A stretch of DNA of 64,000 nucleotides from JBCDCY01 sp039180875 (GCA_039180875.1 JBCDCY010000011.1:62001-126000), one strand, 5' to 3'; positions 1 through 8,779 are shown, counted from the stretch's first letter. A program made the numbers and translations. The notes: generated by a model from the letters alone, not told the origin.

Positions 1-103
1 GGTCGGCATGCGCCACCCGCCCAAAGACGGCCTTGTCGGCCGCCGCGGGATCGGCGGCGAAAAAGGCGCTCACGGTGGGCGGGTGCTTGTCGTCCAGTGC
101 CAT
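1..103 (-). CDS. N-terminal fragment of an unidentified protein, cut by window edge
   Basis: An ATG at 103 is preceded on the minus strand by a clear GGGAGG ribosome-binding site (about 112-117) and opens a frame that runs off the window. The 34 visible residues begin MALDDKHPPTVSAFFAADPA and are hydrophilic, with no signal peptide or motif I recognise. It is the third minus-strand gene after murA and DUF2948, but a 98-bp gap precedes it. In many Rhodobacterales hisD follows DUF2948; this start does not look like HisD, so I leave it unnamed. Confidence 0.55.
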   Translation of the reverse strand, partial: MALDDKHPPTVSAFFAADPAAADKAVFGRVAHAD

Positions 104-201
104 GCGATCGTCCTCCCGGGCTGGTTATTCTGCGCGTTAACCATAGCACGGATATCCCTGGACGCGCACAGCATCCGGGCCGAGAGGACGATAGGGCGGG
201 G

Positions 202-684
202 TCAGTCGGCGTCGTGGCCCGGCACGTGGCCCGAGGGCGCGCGGTAGGGTCGGGTAACGTCGCGGAGGCGGACGTTCAGGCACTCCACCTCCGCCGCGAT
301 CTCACCATCGCCGGCGAGGATCAGGGAGAGCTGGCCGGCCCCATCCTCAGCCGGGGCGAACTGCAGCGCGAGGACGGACAGGACCACGTCCTTCTCCCGC
401 GGATCGACACCTTGGGAGCGGACGCGCTTTACGTCGTCGAAGACCAGCATGGTGCGAACCCGCTCATAGGGCCGGCTCCGCCGCTCCGCCGCGCGCTTGT
501 CCTCCCAGCGGAAGCGGTTGAGCAACAGCGCCAGCCGGCGCCGCTTCGGCATCCAGGCGATGTCGGAGGTCTGGCCGACCGCGTCCTGCAGGAGCGCCGA
601 GATCACCTCGAGATCTTCCGGCCCCTCGGCCGCCAGCGACAGCGGGCGCTCGCCGCCGTCCTCGAACCGTGCATCGTCGTTCAT
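202..684 (-). CDS. DUF2948 family protein
   Basis: This 160-aa soluble protein has no signal peptide or membrane segment. The sequence (DLEVISALLQDAVGQTSDI near the N-terminus, LLNRFRWED, and a central RVRTMLVFDDVKRVRSQG) matches the DUF2948 family as I know it, a short alphaproteobacterial family of unknown function almost always encoded just downstream of murA. Here the start codon lies 6 bp after the murA stop, so the two are surely co-transcribed. No catalytic motif is visible; the genetic link to cell-wall synthesis is the only functional hint. Confidence 0.85.
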   Translation of the reverse strand: MNDDARFEDGGERPLSLAAEGPEDLEVISALLQDAVGQTSDIAWMPKRRRLALLLNRFRWEDKRAAERRSRPYERVRTMLVFDDVKRVRSQGVDPREKDVVLSVLALQFAPAEDGAGQLSLILAGDGEIAAEVECLNVRLRDVTRPYRAPSGHVPGHDAD

Positions 685-690
685 CGGCTC

Positions 691-1965
691 TTACGCACTC
701 CCCTCGCTCACCCGCTCGATCGCCGCACCGCAGGCGGCGAGCTTGGCTTCCAAGCCCTCGTAGCCGCGGTCGAGATGATAGACCCGGCTCACCACCGTCT
801 CCCCCTCCGCCGCGAGGCCCGCCAGGATCAGCGAAACCGAGGCGCGCAGATCCGTCGCCATCACCGGCGCACCGCGAAGGCACTCCACCCCCGTCACTTT
901 CGCCGTGCCGCCATGCACCTCGATCTGGGCGCCCATGCGCATCAGCTCCGGCGCGTGCATGAAGCGGTTCTCGAAGATCGTCTCCTCGAGCGTGCTTTCG
1001 CCGTCCGCGAGGGTGAGGAGCGCCATCATCTGGGCCTGCAGATCGGTCGGAAAGCCCGGGAACGGCGCTGTGCGCACATCGACGGGCAGGATCTGGCCGT
1101 TCTTGCGCTTGACCTTGAGGCCGGCATTGGTCTGCTCGACCGCGATATCGGCCTCCTCCAGCGTATCGGCGAAGGCGCTCACCAGATCGCGGCCGCCGCC
1201 GAGAAGCTCGACCTCGCCGCCGGAAATCGCCGGGGCGAGCATGAAGGTGCCGAGCTCGATCCGGTCGGCGATCACCCGGTGGGTGGCACCGGAGAGGCGC
1301 TCGACCCCTTCGACGGTGATCTCGTCGGTGCCCTCGCCCTCGATCCGGGCGCCCATGGCGCGGAGGCAGTGCGCAAGGTCGATGATCTCGGGCTCCCGCG
1401 CTGCGTTCTTCAACCGGGTCTCGCCGCGGGCGAGCGTGGCGGCCATCAGCGCGTTCTCCGTCGCGCCGACCGAGACCACGGGGAAGCTGATCTCCGCCCC
1501 GCGCAGGCCGTTCGGCGCGCTGGCGTGGACATAGCCGTCGCGCAGATCCAGCGTCGCGCCCAATGCCTCGAGCGCGGTGAGGTGCAGATCCACCGGCCGG
1601 GCCCCGATGGCGCAGCCGCCGGGGAGCGAGACCACGGCCCGCCCCTCCCGCGCCAGCAGCGGCCCGAGCACTAGGATCGAGGCCCGCATCTTGCGCACGA
1701 TGTCGTAGTGGGCGAGATGGCTCGTCACCTCGGCGGAGCTGAGGGCCAGCACCCGCCCCTCCTGCAGCACCGCGACCTCCGTGCCGAGGGAGCGCAGAAG
1801 CTCTGCCATCGTGTCGATGTCGCTGAGGCGTGGCGCGTTGGTGAGCGTCAGCGGCTCCTCCGTCAGCAGGGCCGCCGGCATCAGGGTGAGGCAGGCATTC
1901 TTCGCCCCGGCGATCGGGATCTGTCCGCTGAGCGGCCGGCCGCCCTGGATCACCATCTTGTCCAT
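691..1965 (-). CDS. murA: UDP-N-acetylglucosamine 1-carboxyvinyltransferase
   Basis: MurA transfers enolpyruvate from PEP to UDP-GlcNAc, the first committed cytoplasmic step of peptidoglycan synthesis and the target of fosfomycin. The 424-aa length is normal. The N-terminus carries the conserved GGRPLSGQIPIAGAKNA stretch and the active-site loop reads LPGGCAIGARPVDLH, with the nucleophilic Cys at residue 118, so the enzyme should be fosfomycin-sensitive rather than the Asp variant. The C-terminal half contains the AEGETVVSRVYHLDRGYE signature. It is transcribed with the DUF2948 gene downstream; a 52-aa basic protein gene lies 126 bp upstream on the same strand. Confidence 0.97.
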   Translation of the reverse strand: MDKMVIQGGRPLSGQIPIAGAKNACLTLMPAALLTEEPLTLTNAPRLSDIDTMAELLRSLGTEVAVLQEGRVLALSSAEVTSHLAHYDIVRKMRASILVLGPLLAREGRAVVSLPGGCAIGARPVDLHLTALEALGATLDLRDGYVHASAPNGLRGAEISFPVVSVGATENALMAATLARGETRLKNAAREPEIIDLAHCLRAMGARIEGEGTDEITVEGVERLSGATHRVIADRIELGTFMLAPAISGGEVELLGGGRDLVSAFADTLEEADIAVEQTNAGLKVKRKNGQILPVDVRTAPFPGFPTDLQAQMMALLTLADGESTLEETIFENRFMHAPELMRMGAQIEVHGGTAKVTGVECLRGAPVMATDLRASVSLILAGLAAEGETVVSRVYHLDRGYEGLEAKLAACGAAIERVSEGSA

Positions 1966-2091
1966 CGCTGCCCTACCCCGCTCGCTCTTTGGCTTTTCTG
2001 CCCTCAGCCAGTTGTTCCTGGCCCGTTCGTTCTTGCACGGTTCGGTCCCAGCCGTCCGTTCCCATGCACGCCAGAGGTCCCGCCCAGCCGA

Positions 2092-2250
2092 TCATTCCCC
2101 AGCGTCCGGCTCGCGATCCTTGCGCTGCCGGGCCTGGCTCTTGCGCCGCATCAGATTGGCGCGCAAGGCCGCCTTCAGCCGGTCGCGCTTCTCCTCGACC
2201 GCATCGGCGGACGGCCTGGTCTTCGGCGTCTTCGCAGGCTTCTCCGACAT
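2092..2250 (-). CDS. Small basic conserved protein upstream of murA
   Basis: A 52-codon frame starts at ATG 2250 and ends with TGA at 2092. The product begins MSEKPAKTPKTRPSADAVEE and continues KRDRLKAALRANLMRRKSQA, giving a Lys/Arg-rich, probably helical protein with no hydrophobic segment. Similar short proteins with an LKAALRANL.RRK core sit upstream of murA in other Rhodobacterales to my knowledge, and that conserved position, not the ribosome-binding site (weak), is the main support. Function is unknown; the charge suggests RNA, DNA or ribosome contact, which is inference only. Confidence 0.7.
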   Translation of the reverse strand: MSEKPAKTPKTRPSADAVEEKRDRLKAALRANLMRRKSQARQRKDREPDAGE

Positions 2251-2440
2251 GGCGGCCTGCTTAACGCCAGAGCCCCCCGCCGTCCAGCGACCCCGTCGCT
2301 CTGCGTTCGACAGGTGCCCGTCGCATCCTCACGATCGGCGCCGTCCGCGCCCAGAAAACGCAAACGACGCGCACTCAGACGCCCATCAGTTGGTCCTGGG
2401 CCTGCAGCGGCAGGGCGTAGATCAACGAAGCAGGGGGAGG

Positions 2441-2516
2441 TGGTGCCGCAGAAGGGACTCGAACCCCCGACCCCATCATTACGAATGACGTGCTCTACCA
2501 GCTGAGCTACTGCGGC
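2441..2516 (-). tRNA. tRNA-Thr (anticodon CGU)
   Basis: The minus strand folds as a complete 76-nt cloverleaf: acceptor GCCGCAG paired with CTGCGGC, D-arm GCTC/GAGC, anticodon stem CGTCA/TGATG around the loop TTCGTAA, and T-arm with loop TTCGAGT. The anticodon CGU (complement at 2481-2483) reads the threonine codon ACG. The 3' CCA is encoded (2441-2443). The gene lies alone between the murA region and hemY. Confidence 0.97.
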
Positions 2517-2566
2517 TTCGGGCTACGCACCCGGGGCGCGGCGCCGCTTGGGCGTCGTGCCGCGTC

Positions 2567-2595
2567 CGTTTAGGGCCCGGGGGCTGGCTTGGCAA
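2567..2595 (-). promoter_or_regulatory. Candidate sigma-70 promoter of tRNA-Thr
   Basis: Reading the minus strand, TTGCCA (2590-2595) and TAAACG (2567-2572) are separated by exactly 17 nt and lie about 50 nt before the tRNA 5' end, between hemY's stop codon and the tRNA. Both hexamers are imperfect but well placed for a vegetative promoter. Confidence 0.4.
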
Positions 2596-2621
2596 GGGGG
2601 CGTTTGGGGCTGGACGCCATG

Positions 2622-4172
2622 CTAGCCGGCGGCCCGGGCCGGCTGTTCGCCGTCGCCCGACTTGGCCGCGTCGCCGTCGGGCGCGGGTGGTGACGTCTCC
2701 GCATCTGCACCGTCGGTGGCCGCCTCACCGGTTCCCGCCTCGTCGCTCTCCGACATCTCGGCGTCCGGTACGCTGCCGTTCGCGGCGGCACTCTCTGCGC
2801 GGGCGAGGCCGGTGACGATCGGCAGCATGGCGGCGGCGCTGCCCGACAGATCCTCGGAACCCGGCACGGCCTTCCAGCTGAGCGTATCGAACCCGCCATC
2901 GGTGACCGGCCGCCATTCGGGATAGGCCTTGCCGTCCACATCGCAGATCCACTGCGGGCCGCGCGAGGCGGTGACGGCCTTGGCGAGCCAGGCCTGGACC
3001 ACGCGGTCCTCGGCCCCTTCGCCGCGTTCGATCGCCGCCATGATGGCCAGCGCCCGCGTGCTCGGCTCCCGCTCCACCAGATCGCCCAGGGCCTTGCGCG
3101 CCGCCGGGAAGTTCTCGGCCGCGAGCTCGAGCTCAGCGTGGAGCATGATGGTCTCGGCGTGGGTCGGGTTCGTCCGCATCAGCGTCTGGAAGCGGCGGAG
3201 CCGGGCCTCGGCACTCTCCTCAGGCGCGATCTTGGCGAAGGCGGCGGCGATGTCGGGATGGGGGTCGAGCTCCCACGCCTTGCGCAGGACCTGGCTCGCC
3301 CGGCGGGCCTGGCCTTCTGCCACGTAGTGGCGGGCCGCCAGGACGGCGGCGGGGACCAGACCGGGGGCCAGGCGGTTGGCCTCGAGGGCCGCGGTGCGGG
3401 CCCGGGCGGGCTCCCCGGCCTCTTCGGCCTCCTGCGCCTCGGCCACGAGCAGGACGGCGTCGCGCCGCGTGCCGACATCGCGGGTGAGCGCCTGGGCCCG
3501 CACCGTGGCCTTCAGCGTCTTGCGCGCGCCCGTCCAATCACCGGTTTCGGATTGCAGCCCGAAGAGCGCGCTCAGCACCCCCTTGTGCCGGGGGCGGAGG
3601 GCGAAGGCCTTTTCGGCCAGCTTGAGCGCGGTGTTGCTGTCGCCGTCGGCCAGGCGTTGGCGGAGCAGGCCGTGCACGCCGACGAAGCGGGTCGCGTCGT
3701 CGCCCAGCATCCGTTTGTAGTAGGTCTCCGCCCGGTCGGTGCGCCCGGCCATCTCCGCCGCCTGGGCGTTGATGAGGCGGGTGAGGTTCGGCTCGCCCAG
3801 CAGACGCTCCGCCTTGCTGGCCATCTTCTCAGCCTCCGGCGCATCGCCCGTGGCGAGCGCCATGAAGCCGCGGGTGAGCGCCTCGAACCCCCGCCGCTGG
3901 CGACCGCGGTCGAGATAGCGGGTAAGCGCGGTCTCGTCGCCGGTAAGGTAGCGGCCGACCGCCACCAGCAGACCGGCGAGCAGCAGCAGGGCCCAGACCA
4001 GGAGGGCGAAGACCAGAAGGGCGACGACAGCCTGGAACGGCGTCACCTGCCATTCCCGATTGCCGAAGGCGATGCGCACCTCGCCCGGCGTCTCCAGCAC
4101 GAACAGGCCGACATAGGCGAGCAGGCCGGCGAGGGCGAAGAAGATCACGACTTTGAGGAGCGACCAGAGCAT
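2622..4172 (-). CDS. hemY: HemY-like haem biosynthesis-associated TPR membrane protein
   Basis: This 516-aa protein starts with two hydrophobic helices (about residues 1-25 and 43-70) separated by a short loop, the HemY_N arrangement, followed by a long soluble region of alpha-alpha repeats (TPR-like motifs such as FALRPRHKGVLSALFGLQSE). The acidic Ala/Asp-rich tail after residue 450 is low complexity. HemY proteins of this type are inner-membrane proteins encoded with hemC and hemD; their precise role in haem metabolism is unresolved and they are not the protoporphyrinogen oxidase also called HemY. It follows the Mic60 gene by 15 bp at the end of a hemC-hemD-Mic60-hemY run. Confidence 0.9.
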   Translation of the reverse strand: MLWSLLKVVIFFALAGLLAYVGLFVLETPGEVRIAFGNREWQVTPFQAVVALLVFALLVWALLLLAGLLVAVGRYLTGDETALTRYLDRGRQRRGFEALTRGFMALATGDAPEAEKMASKAERLLGEPNLTRLINAQAAEMAGRTDRAETYYKRMLGDDATRFVGVHGLLRQRLADGDSNTALKLAEKAFALRPRHKGVLSALFGLQSETGDWTGARKTLKATVRAQALTRDVGTRRDAVLLVAEAQEAEEAGEPARARTAALEANRLAPGLVPAAVLAARHYVAEGQARRASQVLRKAWELDPHPDIAAAFAKIAPEESAEARLRRFQTLMRTNPTHAETIMLHAELELAAENFPAARKALGDLVEREPSTRALAIMAAIERGEGAEDRVVQAWLAKAVTASRGPQWICDVDGKAYPEWRPVTDGGFDTLSWKAVPGSEDLSGSAAAMLPIVTGLARAESAAANGSVPDAEMSESDEAGTGEAATDGADAETSPPAPDGDAAKSGDGEQPARAAG

Positions 4173-4187
4173 CCGTTTGTCCCCCGC

Positions 4188-5783
4188 TTAGTTCGTGCCG
4201 CCGCCGACCAGGCCGCGATAGGCGTCGAGCGCATCGGCCCGGCGACGCGCGTCGGCGAGCCAGCCGGCCATGGCGCCGGCCGCCTCCTCCGGCAGCGCGT
4301 CGGCCTCGGCCAGGGCGGCGCTCAGATCGCCGTCGCGCAGGCGTGCCTCGACCCGGCTGAGCACCGCGTCGGCGCTGTCGCCTTCCTGTTCGGTGAGGGA
4401 CCGGCTGGTGAAGTTGGCCCGCACCAGCGCCCCCACCCGGTCGCTGAGGGAGCCCCCGGCGTCGGCCTGGATCGCGGCCCGGATCGCCTCGTGCGCCGCG
4501 CCGGAGAAGCCGTCCTCCAGCTCCGCCGCGGTCACCACACCGCCGGCGGCGTCCGAAAGACCCTCCGGCACCTCGACACCAGCCGCGGCCAGGCGGTCGA
4601 TCTCCGGCCCGAAGGATGCACCGGTGGCGAGCGCCGTCTCGATCTCGGTGAGTGCCGCGATCCGCTCCGCCTCTGCCGCGGTCGCCTCGCTTTGGGCCCG
4701 GGCCTCGGCGGCCAGATCCTCGGCCTCCTGGCGCTGGCGCGCCGCGGCTGCGGCGACCTCGTCGATGCGCTGGGCCAGGGCACCGTCGCGGGAGGCGAGG
4801 GATTCGAGCTCCGCCCGCAGACCCTCGAGCGCCGCCTCGTAGGTCGCGATCCGGGCCCGGGCGGCATCCAGCTCCTCCGCCGTCGCCTCGGTCGCGGCCC
4901 CGCCCGCCTCGGCAGTGGTGGCGATGTCGGAGAGGCGGCTGCGCAGCACCGTCATCTCTTCGACCAGGCCGTCGGCGATGGTCTCGAGGCTGGCGAGCCG
5001 CCCTTCGATGGCAGCGCTGTCGGCGGCGGCCACTTGGTCGCTGATCCCGGCGATGTCGGCGCGCAGATCCTCGGCCAGGGTATCGGTCGCGGCCGCCAAC
5101 CGGGCGTCGATCTCCGCCGCGACGGCCTCAGATGTGACGCCGGTGTCGGCCGCAGCGATCCTTGCGTCGATGTCGGCCTCCAGCGCCGCGATGCGCTCGG
5201 CCGTCTCAGCACGGCCGGGCGTGAGCCACTCCGCCACCGGCGCGAGGCCCGAGGGCAGCAGGGGGGCCACCCGCGGCGCCGCCCAGATACCTGCGCCGGC
5301 GCCGAAGAGGATCAGCACCAGGGCCGCGAGCAGGCGCGCGGCCAGCGACCAGCCCCGCTCCCCATGGGCGTCCTCATCATGCAGATGGTCGTCGTGGTGC
5401 TCTTCGTCGTGATGCTCGTCTTCGTGAGGCTCGTCGTCGGGGTGAGGCTCCTCATCCTGCAGCCTATCCTCGCGGGCGTCGCCTTGGATCTCGTCGTCGC
5501 CCGAGTGATCGTCACTTGTGTGCTCATCGCCGGGACGGTCGTCGTCCGCCGTCGCGGCGTCCGAAACCTCCTCGTCGAGGGTCTCCCCGTCCAGTGTATC
5601 CTCGGCGCGCACCTCCGCCCCATCGGCATCGGCGTTCGAGGCCGGATCGTCCTCGCTGCTGGTCGTCGCCTGCTCGTGCGGGTCTTCGTCGCTCACGTCC
5701 CGGGTCGGAGTGTCGGCCGCGTCCGGCTCTGTCTTGGCGCTTTCGGACGATGGGCTCTCGTCCTTTGGCCCTTTGTCGCTCAT
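4188..5783 (-). CDS. Alphaproteobacterial mitofilin (Mic60)-like inner-membrane protein
   Basis: The 531-aa product has three parts: a very acidic cytoplasmic N-terminus (residues 1-145), one transmembrane helix (about 147-168), and a periplasmic region with long Ala/Glu/Arg heptad-like coiled coil (about 190-370) followed by a mitofilin-type C-terminal domain. This is the architecture of the COG4223/Mic60 family, which bends inner membranes and is the ancestor of mitochondrial crista-junction Mic60. Its place between hemD and hemY is the conserved alphaproteobacterial context. Odd here is a stretch with nine histidines among Asp/Glu at residues 114-140, which could bind metal ions. Confidence 0.85.
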   Translation of the reverse strand: MSDKGPKDESPSSESAKTEPDAADTPTRDVSDEDPHEQATTSSEDDPASNADADGAEVRAEDTLDGETLDEEVSDAATADDDRPGDEHTSDDHSGDDEIQGDAREDRLQDEEPHPDDEPHEDEHHDEEHHDDHLHDEDAHGERGWSLAARLLAALVLILFGAGAGIWAAPRVAPLLPSGLAPVAEWLTPGRAETAERIAALEADIDARIAAADTGVTSEAVAAEIDARLAAATDTLAEDLRADIAGISDQVAAADSAAIEGRLASLETIADGLVEEMTVLRSRLSDIATTAEAGGAATEATAEELDAARARIATYEAALEGLRAELESLASRDGALAQRIDEVAAAAARQRQEAEDLAAEARAQSEATAAEAERIAALTEIETALATGASFGPEIDRLAAAGVEVPEGLSDAAGGVVTAAELEDGFSGAAHEAIRAAIQADAGGSLSDRVGALVRANFTSRSLTEQEGDSADAVLSRVEARLRDGDLSAALAEADALPEEAAGAMAGWLADARRRADALDAYRGLVGGGTN

Positions 5784-5925
5784 CGGTCCCAGAACGTCCT
5801 GTGTCAGGTTACAAAAATCGTGGAGCGAGACTCGCCCATACGCACTAAGAGCCTAGGGGACGAAAAAGATCCTCACAAGGTCCGCGTCGGAACGACGCTC
5901 GCGCGCTCACCGTCGAAATTCCACC

Positions 5926-6651
5926 CTACCGCCCGAGGGTTGCCCGGATTGCCTTGACCATACCCTCCGCACTCGGGTGGGTAGCGACGCGAATGCCTCC
6001 GAAGCCAAGGGGGTGGGCCGCGGCCGCCGCCCGCTCGCTGATCGCCACGAGCTGCATGTGCTTCGTTGGCCAGGGCACGCCGTCCCGCGCAGCGGCAACC
6101 AGAAGGCTGGCGGTGCGGGTGGAGAAGACGGTGACGGCGTCCATCTCGCCCCGGGTCATCCGGGCCCGGACCTCTGCCGCCAAGGGGCGGGGTTCGGCGG
6201 CGTAGAGGATGGTCTCCCGCGCCTCGACCCCTTCGGCCAGGAGGGCGCCCACCAGATCACCCGCCTGGTCCCGGCCGCGAAGGTGTAGGAAGGTACCCGC
6301 CCCCGGCAGGAAGGCCGACATGGCAAGGCCCGCGAGGTTGGAGGCATCGCCGTCGGCCGACTCGGCCGCGAGCCCGTGCTGCGCCGCCACCGTCGCCGTA
6401 CGCGCACCGACGCAAAGGCAGGGAATGTCGCGGCGGGGGGAGCGGCGGGCGAACTCCACGACCCCGTTGGCCGAGGTGAAGAGCAGTGCCTGCACGCCGT
6501 CCAAGTCGATGTCTGCCGGTTCGCTCACCACCTCGATCAGCGGGGCGATGACCGGGGCGATGCGGCCCGGCATCGCCTGCTCGAGGGTCTCCGCCATCTC
6601 CTCCGACTGGGCCTGAGGCCGGGTCAGGAGGAGGCGCAAGGGCTCACGCAA
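5926..6651 (-). CDS. hemD: Uroporphyrinogen-III synthase
   Basis: HemD cyclises hydroxymethylbilane to uroporphyrinogen III. The 241-aa product begins near LLLTRPQAQSEEMAETLEQ, has the LLFTSANGVVEFARR segment and the late VFSTRTASLLVAAA segment of this poorly conserved family, and follows hemC directly. The frame stays open far upstream into hemC, but homology begins only at residues LRLLLTRP, so I place the start at the TTG at 6651, overlapping hemC by 8 nt; a second TTG at 6639 is equally possible and neither has a strong ribosome-binding site. A 142-bp gap separates it from the Mic60 gene. Confidence 0.88.
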   Translation of the reverse strand: MREPLRLLLTRPQAQSEEMAETLEQAMPGRIAPVIAPLIEVVSEPADIDLDGVQALLFTSANGVVEFARRSPRRDIPCLCVGARTATVAAQHGLAAESADGDASNLAGLAMSAFLPGAGTFLHLRGRDQAGDLVGALLAEGVEARETILYAAEPRPLAAEVRARMTRGEMDAVTVFSTRTASLLVAAARDGVPWPTKHMQLVAISERAAAAAHPLGFGGIRVATHPSAEGMVKAIRATLGR

Positions 6652-7621
6652 AGAAATCCGGCCCGCCGCGGGCCCGCAGGGCTTTTCCGGCCTCCCGCCC
6701 CAGCGCCAGGGCGTCCGCCGCCGGGCCGGTCCAGGCATCGGCATGGCGCTCGCTGCCGTCGGGTCGCAGGATCTCGCCCCGCAGGTTGAGCGTCTCGCCG
6801 TCGAGCTCCGCCAGGCCGCCGATCGGCGTGCGGCAGGAGCCGTCAAGCTCGGCCAAAAAGGCGCGCTCGGCAATCACGCAGATCGCCGTGGTCGGGTCGT
6901 CGAGGGGCGCGAGGAGCGCTCGCACGTCATCGTCACCCCGTCGCTGCTCGATGCCGATGGCGCCCTGGGCGACGGCGGGCAGCATTTCCGCCGTCTCGAT
7001 CGGGCGGGCAAGCTCGGCCAGCCCGAGCCGGTTCAGCCCGGCGCAGGCCAGGAACGTGGCCGCCGCCCGCCCCTCGTCTAACTTCCGCAGCCGGGTCTGC
7101 ACATTGCCGCGGAACTCCACCACCGCAAGGTCGGGCCGCGCCGCCTGCAATTGCGCCCGCCGCCGGATGGAGGAGGTGCCGACCACCGCGCCCTTGGGCA
7201 GTTGCCGGATCGCCCGGAAGCTGCGGGAGACGAAGGCGTCGCGCACATCCTCCCGCGGCAGGATCGCCGAGATCTCGAGCCCGTCAGGCAGCGCCGTGGC
7301 CACGTCCTTCATCGAGTGCACGGCGATGTCGATCCGCCGGTCGATCAGGGCCTGCTCGATCTCCTTGGTGAACAGGCCCTTGCCGCCAACCTCCGAGAGG
7401 GGCCGGTCGAGGATGCGGTCCCCGGCGGTGGAGATCACCTCGATGCGAAAGGCGCTCTCCTCCAGCCCATGGGCCTGCATCAGCCGGGCCCGCACTTCCT
7501 CCGCCTGGGCCATCGCCAGGGGAGAGCCGCGGGTGCCGATGCGGAGCGGGTGGGAGAGGCCCGCGCCCGTCCCCGGGCCAGCCTCGGTCGATGCGGTCGG
7601 GGGGGTCGATTGCGGCGCCAT
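6644..7621 (-). CDS. hemC: Hydroxymethylbilane synthase (porphobilinogen deaminase)
   Basis: HemC links four porphobilinogens into hydroxymethylbilane. Visible motifs are RIGTRGSPLAMAQAEEVR, the catalytic-Asp segment VHSMKDVATALPDG (Asp106), the Arg-rich GTSSIRRRAQL and the cofactor loop LDGSCRTPIGG, whose Cys263 carries the dipyrromethane primer. The 325-aa protein has about 24 extra N-terminal residues of Thr/Pro/Gly-rich linker; no later start fits. The frame stays open upstream through tsaD on the other strand, but ATG 7621 is the only sensible start. First gene of the haem run, divergent from tsaD with 51 bp between them. Confidence 0.96.
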   Translation of the reverse strand: MAPQSTPPTASTEAGPGTGAGLSHPLRIGTRGSPLAMAQAEEVRARLMQAHGLEESAFRIEVISTAGDRILDRPLSEVGGKGLFTKEIEQALIDRRIDIAVHSMKDVATALPDGLEISAILPREDVRDAFVSRSFRAIRQLPKGAVVGTSSIRRRAQLQAARPDLAVVEFRGNVQTRLRKLDEGRAAATFLACAGLNRLGLAELARPIETAEMLPAVAQGAIGIEQRRGDDDVRALLAPLDDPTTAICVIAERAFLAELDGSCRTPIGGLAELDGETLNLRGEILRPDGSERHADAWTGPAADALALGREAGKALRARGGPDFFA

Positions 7622-7672
7622 TGGCGGAGTGTTACCTGCGGCCCGAGCGCGACGCAACGGAGGCGACAGGCC

Positions 7673-8776
7673 TTGGCGGAGACCGCCACCATCCTCGGTA
7701 TCGAAACGAGTTGCGACGAGACCGCCGCCGCCGTGGTCCGCACCGGCGCGGTGGATGGGCCGGGAGAGATCCTGGCCTCCGTCATCTTCGATCAGGCCGA
7801 TCTGCACGACCGCTTCGGCGGGGTGGTGCCGGAGATCGCGGCCCGGGCCCATGCGGAGCGGGTGGATTACTGCATCGAGGCCGCTTTGGCCGAGGCGGGC
7901 ATCGACCTCAGCGCCATCGACCTGATCGCAGTCACGGCCGGCCCCGGCCTGATCGGCGGGCTGCTGGCCGGGGTGATGGCGGCCAAGGGGCTCGCCCTCG
8001 GCACCGGCACGCCGCTCATCGGCGTCAACCATCTGGCGGGCCACGCGCTGACCCCGCGGCTGACTGATGGCGTGCCGGCGCCCTACCTGATGCTGCTGGT
8101 CTCCGGCGGGCACTGCCAGATCCTGGTGGTGGAGGGGCCGGACAGCTTCCATCGCCTCGGCGGCACCATCGACGACGCACCGGGCGAGGCGTTCGACAAG
8201 ATCGCCAAGTTCCTCGGCCTCGGCTATCCCGGCGGGCCAGAGGTGGAGCGTCTGGCGGCGGACGGCGACCCGGCGCGCTTCGCCTTCCCCCGGCCGTTAA
8301 TGGACCGGCCGGGCCTCGACCTCAGCTTCTCCGGCCTGAAGACCGCCGTCCGCCGGCAGGCCGATCTGCTGGTGGCGGAGCAAGGCGGGCTGAGCGCCGC
8401 CGACCTGCACGACCTGACCGCCGGCTTCCAGGCAGCCGTCGCGGACGTGTTGGCGGAGAAGACGCGGCGGGCCCTGGCGCAGTTCCTGGCAGAATACGCA
8501 CCGCCCGCCCCTACCCTCGCCGTGGCGGGCGGGGTCGCGGCCAACGGGGCCGTCCGCGCTGGTCTTCAGGCGGTGGCGGAGGAGGCGGGGACGCGGTTCC
8601 TGGCACCGCCCCTCGCCCTCTGCTCCGACAACGCCGCGATGATCGCCTGGGCGGGGTGGGAGCGCTGGCGCCTCGGCGCGGCCGATGACCTGACGCTCGC
8701 CGCCCGTCCCCGCTGGCCGCTCGACAGCACAGCGGCGCCGATGCTCGGCTCCGGCAAGCGGGGCGCCAAGGCCTGA
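7673..8776 (+). CDS. tsaD: tRNA N6-threonylcarbamoyladenosine transferase subunit TsaD
   Basis: TsaD transfers the threonylcarbamoyl group to A37 of ANN-decoding tRNAs in the TsaB-TsaD-TsaE system. The 367-aa product starts with LGIETSCDETAAAVV, has the metal-binding pair His120 and His124 in NHLAGHALTPRL, and ends with the VAGGVAANGAVR and CSDNAAMIAWAG signatures. No ATG is available upstream of the conserved core; TTG 7673 is the likely start, placed 9 nt after GGAGG (7659-7663). The divergent hemC/tsaD pairing is common in alphaproteobacteria. It ends 3 bp from a convergent acyl-CoA ligase gene. Confidence 0.95.
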   Translation: MAETATILGIETSCDETAAAVVRTGAVDGPGEILASVIFDQADLHDRFGGVVPEIAARAHAERVDYCIEAALAEAGIDLSAIDLIAVTAGPGLIGGLLAGVMAAKGLALGTGTPLIGVNHLAGHALTPRLTDGVPAPYLMLLVSGGHCQILVVEGPDSFHRLGGTIDDAPGEAFDKIAKFLGLGYPGGPEVERLAADGDPARFAFPRPLMDRPGLDLSFSGLKTAVRRQADLLVAEQGGLSAADLHDLTAGFQAAVADVLAEKTRRALAQFLAEYAPPAPTLAVAGGVAANGAVRAGLQAVAEEAGTRFLAPPLALCSDNAAMIAWAGWERWRLGAADDLTLAARPRWPLDSTAAPMLGSGKRGAKA

Positions 8777-8779
8777 GCT

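Noticed and set aside
97..1674. A long plus-strand frame antisense to murA and DUF2948
   Set aside because: Low-complexity Arg/Ala/Gly translation and no ribosome-binding site; it mirrors murA codon structure.
5784..5925. Gene or small RNA between hemD and the Mic60 gene
   Set aside because: I see no credible coding frame, hairpin with T-run or promoter in this gap.
3138..5957. A 939-codon open frame on the plus strand, antisense to hemY and the Mic60 gene
   Set aside because: High GC makes stops rare on the opposite strand. The translation is Arg/Gly/Pro-rich with no motif, while both minus-strand genes are clear families.
7622..8152. An open N-terminal extension of HemC that runs antisense through tsaD
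   Set aside because: No HemC similarity before residue 1 at 7621, and tsaD is certain on the other strand.
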